Shown piece by piece: positions 16,438 to 24,973 of a stretch of DNA of 64,000 nucleotides; within the stretch, counting starts at the first letter, position 1, and every line of letters starts with the position of its first letter. Under the pieces are notes generated by a model. It saw only the letters and a program-made list of their open reading frames with translations, was not told the origin of the DNA and made no database searches. Position numbers and translations under genes: made by a program. Origin of the DNA: Mycolicibacterium lacusdiani (GTDB lineage: Bacteria > Actinomycetota > Actinomycetes > Mycobacteriales > Mycobacteriaceae); the NCBI RefSeq assembly GCF_021916785.1, contig NZ_JAKCFC010000013.1, positions 109,097 through 173,096 on the forward strand, written 5' to 3'.

Positions 16438-17499
16438 TCAGCCCGCGTAGTCGGTCGACTCGGCGAGGTCGGCCGCCGAGGCCATCAGGTCGGTGACGAC
16501 CGGGCCGAACGCCAGCAGCTTCTCGTCGTCGCCGGCCCGCTGGAAGCCCTGCTCCAACACGATGGCCAGCTTCCACTTCGCGAGCACCAGGTAGTAGTCC
16601 AAGTCGTCGACCTGCCGGCCGGACACCTCGGCGTAGTGCGCGACGACCTGGTCGCGTGACGGCATGCCGCGCATGTCGACGTAGCTCATCTCCGACTCGG
16701 TCGGGGCGGTGGTGTCGGCAGGCCACGATTGCACCATCCAGCCGAGGTCGAGCTTGGGGTCGCCGACCGTCCCCATCTCCCAGTCGACGAGTGCAGCCAA
16801 CCGGGCGGGCGCGCCGTGCTGGTACATGACGTTCGCGAACTGGTAGTCGCCGTGCATCAGACCGGGGACGAAGTCGAGCGGCTGGTGGGCCCGAAGCCAG
16901 CTGGTCGCCACGTCGAGGCCCGGCAGGTCCCGCTGCTGGATGCGTGCGAGGAAGCCGGTCCAGCGGTCGACCTGGCGTTCGTGGAAGCCGTCGGGCCGGC
17001 CAAGGTCGTGCAACCCCTTCGCCTGCCAGTCCACCTTCGACAGCAGCGCGATGCCCTCGGCCAGTTGGTAACTCAGCCCGGACCGGGCGTCGAGGTCGGT
17101 GTCGAACGGCGCAGGCCAACGGCCGTGTTCGTCCATCGGCGACCAACCGTCGACGAAGCCCATCAGGTAGAAGGTCCGGCCCAGCACGCCGGCGTCGTCG
17201 CACACGGCGATCGCCTCGGTGTGGGGCACGTCGGTCCCGTCGAGCGCCTCGATGATGCGCCACTCCCGCAGGATGCCCTTGTCGCGGTCCGGGGGAGCGC
17301 CGGGCGGCGGCATCCGGACGACGCAGTTGTGTTCGCCCCGAACCAGTTCGTAGATGACGTTCTGCGTACCGCCGGAGAGGAACCGCGCGGTGAGCGGTTC
17401 CCCAGCGCCGGGCAGTCCGGCGTCGTCCATCCACGCGGCGAGGCGAACGGTGTCCAAGTCGGTGGTGTCCAAGTCGGTGGTCGCCGCGTGTTCCGTCAC
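16438..17499 (-). CDS. Aminoglycoside phosphotransferase (APH/ACAD10-11)-like protein (353 aa)
   Basis: APH-fold kinase-like protein of the type that accompanies acyl-CoA dehydrogenases (ACAD10/ACAD11-like). The catalytic loop GLMHGDYQFANVMY and the metal motif LVDWEMGTVGDPKLDLG are intact. In ACAD10/11 systems the kinase phosphorylates a 4-hydroxyacyl-CoA so that the dehydrogenase can eliminate it; direct coupling to the dehydrogenase at 17496-18794 (GTGA overlap) fits that role. The N terminus has a duplicated TTDLD from a 15-bp tandem repeat. Drug resistance is not implied. Confidence 0.88.
   Translation of the reverse strand: MTEHAATTDLDTTDLDTVRLAAWMDDAGLPGAGEPLTARFLSGGTQNVIYELVRGEHNCVVRMPPPGAPPDRDKGILREWRIIEALDGTDVPHTEAIAVCDDAGVLGRTFYLMGFVDGWSPMDEHGRWPAPFDTDLDARSGLSYQLAEGIALLSKVDWQAKGLHDLGRPDGFHERQVDRWTGFLARIQQRDLPGLDVATSWLRAHQPLDFVPGLMHGDYQFANVMYQHGAPARLAALVDWEMGTVGDPKLDLGWMVQSWPADTTAPTESEMSYVDMRGMPSRDQVVAHYAEVSGRQVDDLDYYLVLAKWKLAIVLEQGFQRAGDDEKLLAFGPVVTDLMASAADLAESTDYAG
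17452..17481. repeat. 15-bp tandem duplication GTCCAAGTCGGTGGT x2
   Basis: Two perfect adjacent copies (17452-17466 and 17467-17481) inside the 5' end of the phosphotransferase-like gene, in frame, adding five residues to a nonconserved N-terminal tail. Probably a replication slippage product. Confidence 0.8.
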
Positions 17500-18794
17500 T
17501 GATTGCCCGCTTCCAGGTCCAGGAACTCGGCGAAGCGCTGGCGCGCCGCGTCGCGCTTGCGTGGCAGCCACTCGGTGGGCCAGACGTCCTCGGCTGCCTG
17601 GTAACCGCGGAGCACTTGCTTGGCGACCGTGGTCTTGTGCACCTCGGTCGGTCCGTCCGCCAGGCCCATCACCGCTGCGCCGGTCACCATGCCGAGGAAG
17701 GGCATCTCGTTGGTGACGCCGAGCGCACCGTGCACCTGCATTGCGCGCCAAGCGATGTCGTGCAGCACGGTGGGCATGACCACCTTGACCGCCGCGATGT
17801 CCTTGCGGACCCTCTTGTAGTCGTTGAACTTGTCGATCTCCCATGCCGTGTAGAGCACCATCAGCCGGAACTGCTTGAGCTGGGCGTAGGAGTCGGCGAT
17901 GTAGCCCTGCACGGCCTGCTTGTCGGCGAGCAGACTGCCCGCGGTCGTGCGGCTCAACACCCGCTCGCACATCATGTCGATCGCCTTCTGCGCCAGGCCG
18001 ATCGTCCGCATGGCGTGGTGGATGCGGCCGCCACCGAGGCGGGTCTGCGCGATCGCGAACGCCTGGCCCTCACCGCCGAGCAACGCCGAGCCCGGCACCC
18101 GCACGCCGTCGTAGTGAATCAGCGCGTGGCTGCCCTCGCCGTCGGGCTCGCCGTGCAGGCCCACGTTGCGCACGATCCGCACACCGGGGGTGTCGGTGGG
18201 GAGCAGGAACATCGACATGCCCGCATACGGGCTGACGTCGGGGTTGGTCACGACCATCACGATGAGGAACGCGGCCGTATTGGCGTTGGAGGAGAAGTAC
18301 TTCCAGCCGTCGATCACCCAGTCGTCACCGTCGCGGACGGCGCGCGTCGTGAACTGCGTGGGGTCCGCGCCGCCCTGCGGCTCGGTCATCGAGTAACTGG
18401 AGAACAGCTCGCCGTCGAGCAGTGGGCGCAGGTAGCGCTCCTTCTGCTCGGGAGTGCCGTAGTGCGCGATGATCTCGGCGTTGCCGGTGTCGGGCGCCTG
18501 GCAACCGAAGACGATCGGCGCCCACTGGGACCTGCCGAGGATCTCGTTGAGCAGTGCCAGCTTCAGCTGGCCGTAGCCCTGGCCGCCGAGGTCGGGGCCC
18601 AGATGCGTTGCCCACAGCCCCTTCTGACGCACCTGCTCCTTGAGCGGGTCGACGACCTTCCGGCGTGTCTCGGTCAGCGGGGTGAACTGCAGGTGCGGCC
18701 AGATGAGGTCGAGCGGTTCGATCTCGTCGCGGACGAACGCGTCAGCCCAGTCCAGTTGCGCCTGGTAATCGGCATCGGTCTCGAAGTCCCACAT
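17496..18794 (-). CDS. Acyl-CoA dehydrogenase, long form (432 aa)
   Basis: FadE-type flavoprotein somewhat longer than usual. It shows the FAD loop SYSMTEPQGGADPTQFTT, VIDGWKYFSSNANTAAF, RTIGLAQKAIDMMCERVLSR and a C-terminal LADGPTEVHKTTVAKQVLRG, the pattern of ACAD10/ACAD11-like dehydrogenases. Start ATG 18794; a longer open frame upstream is read-through of tetR. It lies 26 bases after the tetR stop and is coupled to the phosphotransferase-like gene, so together they probably process hydroxyacyl-CoA substrates. Confidence 0.92.
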   Translation of the reverse strand: MWDFETDADYQAQLDWADAFVRDEIEPLDLIWPHLQFTPLTETRRKVVDPLKEQVRQKGLWATHLGPDLGGQGYGQLKLALLNEILGRSQWAPIVFGCQAPDTGNAEIIAHYGTPEQKERYLRPLLDGELFSSYSMTEPQGGADPTQFTTRAVRDGDDWVIDGWKYFSSNANTAAFLIVMVVTNPDVSPYAGMSMFLLPTDTPGVRIVRNVGLHGEPDGEGSHALIHYDGVRVPGSALLGGEGQAFAIAQTRLGGGRIHHAMRTIGLAQKAIDMMCERVLSRTTAGSLLADKQAVQGYIADSYAQLKQFRLMVLYTAWEIDKFNDYKRVRKDIAAVKVVMPTVLHDIAWRAMQVHGALGVTNEMPFLGMVTGAAVMGLADGPTEVHKTTVAKQVLRGYQAAEDVWPTEWLPRKRDAARQRFAEFLDLEAGNQ

Positions 18795-18820
18795 ATGGCC
18801 TCCTTGCCAGTGGTCGGGAA

Positions 18821-19480
18821 CTAGCTGCGGTGGCGGTAGCCATCGACGAGCGTGATGATGTCTGCGGTCACGACGTCGGCGAAGGATCTGTCGCCGAATG
18901 CGCCCGCCGCCCACTGCCGGGCGCCCTCGCTGACCATGGTCCGCGCGAGGTAGGCGAGGTGGGCCACGTCCGCGTCGTCGACGGTGGGGCCCAGCTTCCC
19001 GTCGGTGCGTGCGCGGGTGAACAGCTCGCTGAACATGTCGGTTCCGTGATCGGGGCGCTCGCCGTCGGCCAGCAGTCGATGTTCGTGCCGGTAGCCCTCG
19101 AGGATCGTCTCGACGACCAGTTCGCGCGGGTTGCGGGCCATCGACTTCTCCAGGGCCAGGAGCGCGGCTGCGACGACCGCCTCGACGTCGTAGTCCGCGG
19201 CGAGCAGATCGGCGATGGTGCGGTGCGCGGTCTGGGTCGACGTGACGCCGACTTCGAACAGTACGTCCTCCTTGCGGGGGAAGTAGAAGTAGAACAGTGC
19301 CTTCGAGACGCCGGCGGCCGTGCAGATCTCGGCCACGGTCGTGTTGGCGTACCCCCGCGTCCGCCACAGCGACATCGCGGCCTGCACGAGCATCCGCTTG
19401 GTCTCCCGCGACTTCGCCCGCTGCAGAGTCGCCCGGCGCTGACCCTGGTCAGCTCCAGCGACGCGCGAAGGTTGCGGCAT
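18821..19480 (-). CDS. TetR family transcriptional regulator (219 aa)
   Basis: N-terminal HTH: RMLVQAAMSLWRTRGYANTT then VAEICTAAGVSKALFYFYFP, followed by an effector domain. The ATG at 19480 (MPQPSRVAG) was chosen as the first Met close to the HTH; an upstream in-frame extension to 19564 lacks a good ribosome site. It heads the leftward unit with the dehydrogenase, kinase-like and quinone-oxidoreductase-like genes and probably controls it. No strong palindrome was found in its upstream region. Confidence 0.88.
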   Translation of the reverse strand: MPQPSRVAGADQGQRRATLQRAKSRETKRMLVQAAMSLWRTRGYANTTVAEICTAAGVSKALFYFYFPRKEDVLFEVGVTSTQTAHRTIADLLAADYDVEAVVAAALLALEKSMARNPRELVVETILEGYRHEHRLLADGERPDHGTDMFSELFTRARTDGKLGPTVDDADVAHLAYLARTMVSEGARQWAAGAFGDRSFADVVTADIITLVDGYRHRS

Positions 19481-19562
19481 TTCCGAACCATAGCGCGTGG
19501 ATCTCTTGCTGACCAGTGTCCAACTAAATCGATTACCGGGGGCCGGACGGCAGACTGAACGC

Positions 19563-19748
19563 ATGATGAAGGCTCTGCGGGCGGCGGCGCTCGCGTTCGG
19601 CTGCCTGGCGCTGATCGCAGGCGGGCTGCAGCTGTGGGCGTACGCGACCTCCGACGGCCCGCGCCACCTGATCCTCGGCGCGTTCGCGGTCGCGGTGGGC
19701 GTGAGCGTCGTCTCGTCGGTCGTCGCGGCGATGCGCAGGCGGCCCTGA
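19563..19748 (+). CDS. Small membrane protein, hypothetical (61 aa)
   Basis: Two hydrophobic segments (about residues 5-27 and 38-56) joined by a short polar loop and ending in RRRP; it looks like a small two-helix inner-membrane protein. No family recognised. It stands alone on the plus strand between divergent tetR and a convergent LLM gene that ends 7 bases away. The start (ATG ATG) is uncertain by one codon. Confidence 0.6.
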   Translation: MMKALRAAALAFGCLALIAGGLQLWAYATSDGPRHLILGAFAVAVGVSVVSSVVAAMRRRP

Positions 19749-19755
19749 GGCGGCG

Positions 19756-20712
19756 TCAGAACGTCGGGCTCACCGAGGCCAGGAAGTCGCGGGTGCGCCG
19801 TGCGGACGCGGCCCGCGTGACCGGGTCATCCCCGATCGGGACGACGCGTGCACCGAGATCGGTGACACCGGCGTCGCGGTATCCGCGCAACCGGGCTGCG
19901 ACCGCGGATTCGTCGCCCGCGGCCATGGTGTCACCGACGTCGTCGGCATCACCGTGTTCCAGCAGCCGAACGTAGTTGGGAGAGAGGTGGGCGTGGCCGA
20001 GGACGTCGCCGGCGTGCTGGCGCGCCCGGTCCACCTCGTGCGGCAGGCACACGCACACCGGTACACCCGCCACGATCCGGGGGTCCGATCGCCCGGATGC
20101 GTTCGCGGCGGCCTGGATTCGTGGCACCACGTGCTCGCCGATGGCACGCTCGTCGGCCATCCACAGGATCGTGCCGTCGGCGCGCTCGCCGGCGATCCGC
20201 AGCATGGTGGGCCCGAGCGCGGCCAGCAGCACGGGCGGGCCCGCGGTGTCGGTGACGTCCACCGTCGCGTGCACTCTGAAGTGGTCGTTGTCGACGTCGA
20301 CCTGGCCGGGTCCCCCGAGCGCCGCCCCCAGCACGTCGAGAACGTCGCGCAGCATCCTGGCCGGACGGTCGTACGGCATGCCCAGCTGACCCTCGATGAT
20401 CCAGTCGTGTGAGACGCCGAGGCCCAGGGTGAACCGGCCATTGCACGCCGCGGCGGTGGTGAGTGCCTGCTGCGCCAGGATCAGCGGATGACGGGTCTGG
20501 ACGGGCACCACGGCAGTGCCGACCTCGATCCGCGAGGTGGCGGCGCCGACCAGCGCCAGCGCAGTCATTGCGTCCAGGTAGCCCGGCACCTGGGGGAACC
20601 ACAGTGAACTGAAGCCCGCCTCGTCCGCCGCGATGCCGTCGGCGACGAGCCCTTGGAGGCGATCATTGCGAGCGCGCTCCCGGTCGGTTCCGACCATCAA
20701 ACCGATGCGCAT
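19756..20712 (-). CDS. LLM-class (F420-dependent type) oxidoreductase (318 aa)
   Basis: Luciferase-like TIM-barrel protein. The N terminus MRIGLMVGTDRERA, the segment AGFSSLWFPQVPGYLDAMTA, the core TSRIEVGTAVVPVQTRHPL and FTLGLGVSHDW match the F420-dependent oxidoreductases abundant in mycobacteria. It probably uses F420 for oxidation or reduction of a pathway intermediate. It is transcribed after the epimerase-like gene (22394) and an unknown gene, in one leftward unit with gaps of 2 and 12 bases. Confidence 0.88.
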   Translation of the reverse strand: MRIGLMVGTDRERARNDRLQGLVADGIAADEAGFSSLWFPQVPGYLDAMTALALVGAATSRIEVGTAVVPVQTRHPLILAQQALTTAAACNGRFTLGLGVSHDWIIEGQLGMPYDRPARMLRDVLDVLGAALGGPGQVDVDNDHFRVHATVDVTDTAGPPVLLAALGPTMLRIAGERADGTILWMADERAIGEHVVPRIQAAANASGRSDPRIVAGVPVCVCLPHEVDRARQHAGDVLGHAHLSPNYVRLLEHGDADDVGDTMAAGDESAVAARLRGYRDAGVTDLGARVVPIGDDPVTRAASARRTRDFLASVSPTF

Positions 20713-20724
20713 GGTCCTCCTCGA

Positions 20725-21474
20725 TCAGGGCACATGGCGTTCCCACTCGTGGGGGATCACCGGGTGGAACGGTGCCGCGAACAGCGGCTGGACCCCGGCC
20801 CGGCGCCAGCGGTGCCGGAGCACGGGCGCGAGCCGGACCGCCGACGCGACGGGGTCGTCGTCCAGGAACAGGTATGAAAGGTGTTGCCCCACCGGCGCGC
20901 TCGCCAACCGCGGAGCGACGTCCAGGCTGCTGCTCGACCACGCGCCGATCACACCGTCGACGTCCAGCAGCGGTGCCGTGTCGATCGGCTCGGGTTCGAG
21001 CAGCAGGAACATGCCGCGCACGGGCCACCACGGAAGCACGTCGGCGCCCACCTTGACCCGCGGGGCGGCGAGCTTGGCGTCGACGCCGTAGACCCCGCGC
21101 TCGACGGGTGGCAGCAGCGGCAACTTCCGGCCTGCGCTCCCGAGCGCCGACGACAGCTCCATGAAGGGACCCATGCCCTCGGGCGTCGAGAAGAAGTACG
21201 TCATCACGTGGTCGACGGCGTCGAAGCGGGGGTCGCCGGGCAGCCTCGCCGAGCGGCACGACGGGGTGGACACCAGGCGCACCGATGCGCGCACCGACGT
21301 GAGCCGGTGCTGCTCCGGCCGGTGGTCCAGTGTGTGCCACTGCAGGTACTCGGCGTCGAGCCCGTCTGGATGGCGGGTAGCCATCGACACGAACAGGGTG
21401 GTCACGTCACCGCGGCCGGCGGCCAGCACCGCCGTCACGTCGTCCGAGGCAGCGCCTGGAAGTTGCACGAGCAC
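20725..21474 (-). CDS. Conserved hypothetical protein, possible dimeric alpha/beta-barrel type (249 aa)
   Basis: No firm family. The central segment DAEYLQWHTLDHRPEQHRL and the later FFSTPEGMGPFMELSSALG look like two halves of EthD-like or related ferredoxin-fold domains. The GTG at 21474 was chosen because the preceding gene stops at 21477-21479; the longer open frame upstream is out-of-phase shadow of that gene. It sits between an epimerase-like SDR and an LLM oxidoreductase and is probably cotranscribed with both. Confidence 0.65.
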   Translation of the reverse strand: MLVQLPGAASDDVTAVLAAGRGDVTTLFVSMATRHPDGLDAEYLQWHTLDHRPEQHRLTSVRASVRLVSTPSCRSARLPGDPRFDAVDHVMTYFFSTPEGMGPFMELSSALGSAGRKLPLLPPVERGVYGVDAKLAAPRVKVGADVLPWWPVRGMFLLLEPEPIDTAPLLDVDGVIGAWSSSSLDVAPRLASAPVGQHLSYLFLDDDPVASAVRLAPVLRHRWRRAGVQPLFAAPFHPVIPHEWERHVP

Positions 21475-21476
21475 TC

Positions 21477-22394
21477 CTAGTGGGGTCGGTTCGGCGAGTG
21501 GAGTTCTGGATGCCGTGCGGCCACCATGCGGCTGAAGCCGTCTCGCCACGGGACCTTCGTGCGCCCCAGGACGGCGTGCATGCGGGTGACGTCCGGCCAC
21601 AGCGGAGTGTGCGCGCTCGGCGTGTACTCGAATCGCGGTTCCACGCCGACGAGTTCGCCCATGAACGTGCAGTACTCCTCGACGCTGACGGTCTCGCTGC
21701 CCGCCCAGTTGACGACGACCGGGGGCGTGTCGGCGACTTCCATCGCGCGGATGCCGAGTTCGACGTAGTCGTCCTCGTAGATCGGGTTGTAGTTGTTGGG
21801 TCGGTCGGGGTGCAGCCGAATCGGCTTGCCGGCGAGCATCATCTCGAGGCGATCGGCGGGCGCGCCGCCCTCGGGCCCGTAGGTGGAGCAGATGCGAATG
21901 ATGGTCAGGGGGATGCGATGCCGGTGGGCGATCCACGTGCAGACCGATTCGCCCGCGACCTTCGAGAAGCTGTAGTTCGACCGGAGCGGCACGCCAGGGG
22001 GATCGTCCTCCCGGAGTGGGCGCCGACCCTGATAGCCGTAGATCGAACCGGTCGAGCAGTAGACGAAGCCCTTGGCGCCGCGGCAGTGGTGGAGCAGTTC
22101 ACCGGAGTTGTGGGCGTTGGTGGTGACGCAGCGGTTCCAGTCGTCGGCGCCCGTGTCGACGGCCGCGTGAAAGACGTAGTCGAAGTCGTCGGGCAGCGTC
22201 GAGAGGTCCCCGGTGGCGAGGTCGAGCGGTACCGGCCGAATGCCGGCGGCGGACAGTCTCTCGCGGTCGGCCGGGTCGCGCAGCCTCGCGGCTCCCCAGA
22301 CGTCGTTGCGTGCGGCCAGCGCGCGGGCGATCGGGAACGCGATCTTGCCTGTGGCGCCGGTGATGAGGATCTTCTCGTCGTCGAGCATCGGCAT
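21477..22394 (-). CDS. NAD-dependent epimerase/dehydratase family protein (305 aa)
   Basis: Extended SDR: nucleotide-binding motif ILITGATGKIAFPIARAL, then VFHAAVDTGADDW, STGSIYGYQG and the catalytic NYSFSKVAGES. These proteins act on sugar nucleotides but, in steroid and terpene catabolic regions, often on 3-beta-hydroxysteroid-like alcohols; the context favours the latter, without proof. The ATG at 22394 begins the leftward unit continuing to 19756. Confidence 0.85.
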   Translation of the reverse strand: MPMLDDEKILITGATGKIAFPIARALAARNDVWGAARLRDPADRERLSAAGIRPVPLDLATGDLSTLPDDFDYVFHAAVDTGADDWNRCVTTNAHNSGELLHHCRGAKGFVYCSTGSIYGYQGRRPLREDDPPGVPLRSNYSFSKVAGESVCTWIAHRHRIPLTIIRICSTYGPEGGAPADRLEMMLAGKPIRLHPDRPNNYNPIYEDDYVELGIRAMEVADTPPVVVNWAGSETVSVEEYCTFMGELVGVEPRFEYTPSAHTPLWPDVTRMHAVLGRTKVPWRDGFSRMVAARHPELHSPNRPH

Positions 22395-22457
22395 CAGTTC
22401 TATCGCACCCGCCCCGGGGTTGTCGGGTACTTGATACCGTCGCCGCCAAGGGATCGG

Positions 22458-24155
22458 TCAGGGCGAGGACACCGCGAGTTCGCGCAGCGCAGACAGGAAC
22501 AGTTCGTCCATCCGGGGGCTCAGGGCGGCGAGGGTCGGGGCCGAGGCGAAGCTGGCCGACCCGAAGACGCGTTCGAGCGCTTCGAGCCCGGTCGACGCGC
22601 CGACCGAAAGGCACAGGCATGCCATGCCGTCTGCGCGCAGTTCCTCGAGGGCCTTGTGGGCGTCGGCTTCTGCGTATCGCCCTTCATAATCATCGTCATG
22701 GGGATGGCCGTCGGAGAGCACCAGGAGCAACCGATTGGGCGTTCCTGCTTCGTTCTTCAAGATTTCGCCGGCGCCGCGGATGGCGGCGCCGAGCCGGGTG
22801 TACCCCGACGCCTGCAGTTGGTCGAGCCGCGCCCGGCCGACGGCGCCGAAGCGTTGTCCGAACGTCTTGATCGTCGGGAGGTGCACGGCGTGCCTGCCCT
22901 CGGACCGGAAGGCGTAGACCGCGACGCGGTCGCCCAGTTCCTCGAGCGTGGCGGCCAGGGTGCCTGCGGCGCGCCGCTGATGGTCGTGGACGGTGAGCCC
23001 GGAGGCGTCGGTATCGGTCGCCGACCCCGAGGCGTCGAGCAGGATCAGGACGCCGAGGTTGCGGGCGATCTTGCGACGCTCGAGATAGACGTGCTCGGGG
23101 GGCGAGTGACCCGAGCGTAGATCGACGAAGAAGTCGGTGAGCGCCTCGACGTCGAGGTCGTCGCCGTCGGCGCGGCCGCGCAGCACCTTCGGTCCGAGAC
23201 CGACGCGAGAGAGCCGTCGCCGCAGCACGTCGTCGACCGGCACGCCTGCCCCCGGATTGGCAGTGCTGGCGCGCAACGGGAAGTCCAGCACGCGGCACCA
23301 GTCGGCCAGGTACCGCTTGCGGTGCACGTCCCACTCGGGATGCAGCGCACCGCCAACCCCGATCGCCGCGCCCGGCCTGCCGTCGTCGGTGAATCGGATC
23401 GGCGTGGGCAAGGGTCGTGCGTCCGGCCCGGCTGCGCTGCTCCGGTGCATTGCGCCGCCGCGCAATTCACCACCGGCGGCATCGTCGGCACCGGAGCGCG
23501 ACGTGCCCATCAGCTTGCGCAGGAACTCCGAGAGTCCCTGCGAGGTGAACGCCGGGGCGGCGAAGAGCTTGAGGATCTTGCTCTCCCGGGCGTCGTCGTC
23601 CTCGTCGTCCGCGGCCTCGTCGTCGGGTGTGTCGTCGGGTGTGTTCGAGCCCGCCACCCGCAGGCGCAGGTCGGAGTCGGTGGGCCGGGCGCCGGGCGCG
23701 GTGTCGGACGACGTCAGCTGCGCAGGCCTGATCGTCCCGAACCACGCCGGGGGATCGGCGATCGTCGCGCGGCCGCGTGCCACCTTCAGCGAGTCCTGCG
23801 GGGTTGCGCTGCGCACTCCGACGTCGACGGTCAGCGCCGCGGCGAGTGCGCTCCGCCCCGCCAATTCGACCAGCGCCCGGCTGCCCTCGACCGCGAGATA
23901 CCGGCGCGCCAGCGACGGACGTCCGCGCAGCGGCCGCACCAGTCGGCGTTCGAGGCTCCCTGCTGCCAGCAGTGCGCACTGCACCAGGACCTCACGGCGC
24001 TGCTCGTCGGCCGGCCGGTCCGACGACACGAACACCGTCGTGCCGTCGGTGTACGCCGACTCGCCGGCGCGGGCCACGGCGACCTCGACCGCGCGGCCGG
24101 CGACGTGGGTGGCCAACAGTCGGAAGCGCTCCGGGCCTGAAAGACTCGCGCTCAC
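22458..24155 (-). CDS. NorD/CbbO-like VWA-domain protein (565 aa)
   Basis: Large protein with a C-terminal von Willebrand A domain: the metal-ion adhesion motif DASGS is at 374-378 after NLGVLILL. An acidic linker (about 173-190) separates it from the N-terminal half. Such proteins (NorD, CbbO, GvpN/MoxR partners) act with a MoxR-type AAA+ ATPase to insert metal or activate an enzyme. The GTG start overlaps the stop of the CbbQ-like ATPase gene. The client is not a NO reductase or Rubisco here; the AveC-like protein in the same operon or a nearby oxygenase are possible clients (inference). Confidence 0.85.
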   Translation of the reverse strand: MSASLSGPERFRLLATHVAGRAVEVAVARAGESAYTDGTTVFVSSDRPADEQRREVLVQCALLAAGSLERRLVRPLRGRPSLARRYLAVEGSRALVELAGRSALAAALTVDVGVRSATPQDSLKVARGRATIADPPAWFGTIRPAQLTSSDTAPGARPTDSDLRLRVAGSNTPDDTPDDEAADDEDDDARESKILKLFAAPAFTSQGLSEFLRKLMGTSRSGADDAAGGELRGGAMHRSSAAGPDARPLPTPIRFTDDGRPGAAIGVGGALHPEWDVHRKRYLADWCRVLDFPLRASTANPGAGVPVDDVLRRRLSRVGLGPKVLRGRADGDDLDVEALTDFFVDLRSGHSPPEHVYLERRKIARNLGVLILLDASGSATDTDASGLTVHDHQRRAAGTLAATLEELGDRVAVYAFRSEGRHAVHLPTIKTFGQRFGAVGRARLDQLQASGYTRLGAAIRGAGEILKNEAGTPNRLLLVLSDGHPHDDDYEGRYAEADAHKALEELRADGMACLCLSVGASTGLEALERVFGSASFASAPTLAALSPRMDELFLSALRELAVSSP

Positions 24156-24973
24156 CGTGCCGGCAGGACGGCGTCGACGAGTTCGCCGAGCGCACGCACG
24201 ACATCGGGGTCGTCGGAGAGCACCTGGACGACCGCCGACTGCAACGCGCTGCGCAGGCTGAGCCCTTCGGCGACGAGGCCGCCGGCCAGGATCAGCATCC
24301 GCGTCGACGAGACCTCACGAAGCGGGGACGCATCGAGATTGCGAATCGCATTGCCGAGAACGACCAGGGCGCGAGCGGTCTCGGTGTCGACACCGGCTTC
24401 GTGGGCGACCACCTCGATCTCGGTCGCCGCGGGCGGGAAACCGAGTTCGATCGCGACGAAGCGTTGGCGGGTCGACTCCTTGAGGTTCTTCAGCACGCTC
24501 TGGTAGCCGGGGTTGTAGGAGATCACCAGCTGGAATCCGGGTGCCGCGGTGAGCGTGACGCCCAGCCGGTCGACGGGGAGTTCGCGGCGGTGGTCGGCGA
24601 TGGGGTGGATGACGACCGTGGTGTCCTGCCGGGCCTCCACGATCTCGTCGAGGTAGAAGATGGCACCCTGGCGCACCGCCCTCGTCAACGGGCCGTCGAC
24701 CCAGACGGTCTCGCCGCCCTTGAGCAGGAAGCGGCCCACCAGATCGGCCGACGTCATGTCCTCGTGGCCGGCGACGCTGATCAATTCGCGACCGAGTTCG
24801 TGCGCCATCGCCTCCACGAAGCGGGTCTTGCCGCACCCGGTGGGTCCCTTCAGCAGCACGGGCAGACCGCGGCGGGCCGCGGCACGGAACACGTCGACCT
24901 CGTCGCCCACCGCCCGGTAGAACGGCGGAGTCGAGGCCGGCTCTGCCGACGACCGAAAGTCACTCAGCGTCAT
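24152..24973 (-). CDS. MoxR/CbbQ/NorQ-type AAA+ ATPase (273 aa)
   Basis: AAA+ ATPase of the CbbQ/NirQ/NorQ group: Walker A GPTGCGKT at 43-50, Walker B IFYLDE at 105-110, the sensor region SYNPGYQSVLKNLKESTRQR and arginines near it. Works as a ring-shaped activase together with a VWA protein, here the overlapping downstream gene. The ATG lies 14 bases inside the 3' end of the AveC-like gene, so all three are coupled. Confidence 0.92.
   Translation of the reverse strand: MTLSDFRSSAEPASTPPFYRAVGDEVDVFRAAARRGLPVLLKGPTGCGKTRFVEAMAHELGRELISVAGHEDMTSADLVGRFLLKGGETVWVDGPLTRAVRQGAIFYLDEIVEARQDTTVVIHPIADHRRELPVDRLGVTLTAAPGFQLVISYNPGYQSVLKNLKESTRQRFVAIELGFPPAATEIEVVAHEAGVDTETARALVVLGNAIRNLDASPLREVSSTRMLILAGGLVAEGLSLRSALQSAVVQVLSDDPDVVRALGELVDAVLPAR

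Noticed and set aside
16438..17499. Aminoglycoside resistance gene
   Set aside because: APH fold is real, but coupling to an acyl-CoA dehydrogenase fits the ACAD10/11-type system; nothing points to drug modification.
22458..24973. Nitric oxide reductase or Rubisco activation genes
   Set aside because: The CbbQ/NorQ and NorD-like pair is present, but neither NorB/NorC nor Rubisco genes occur in the window.
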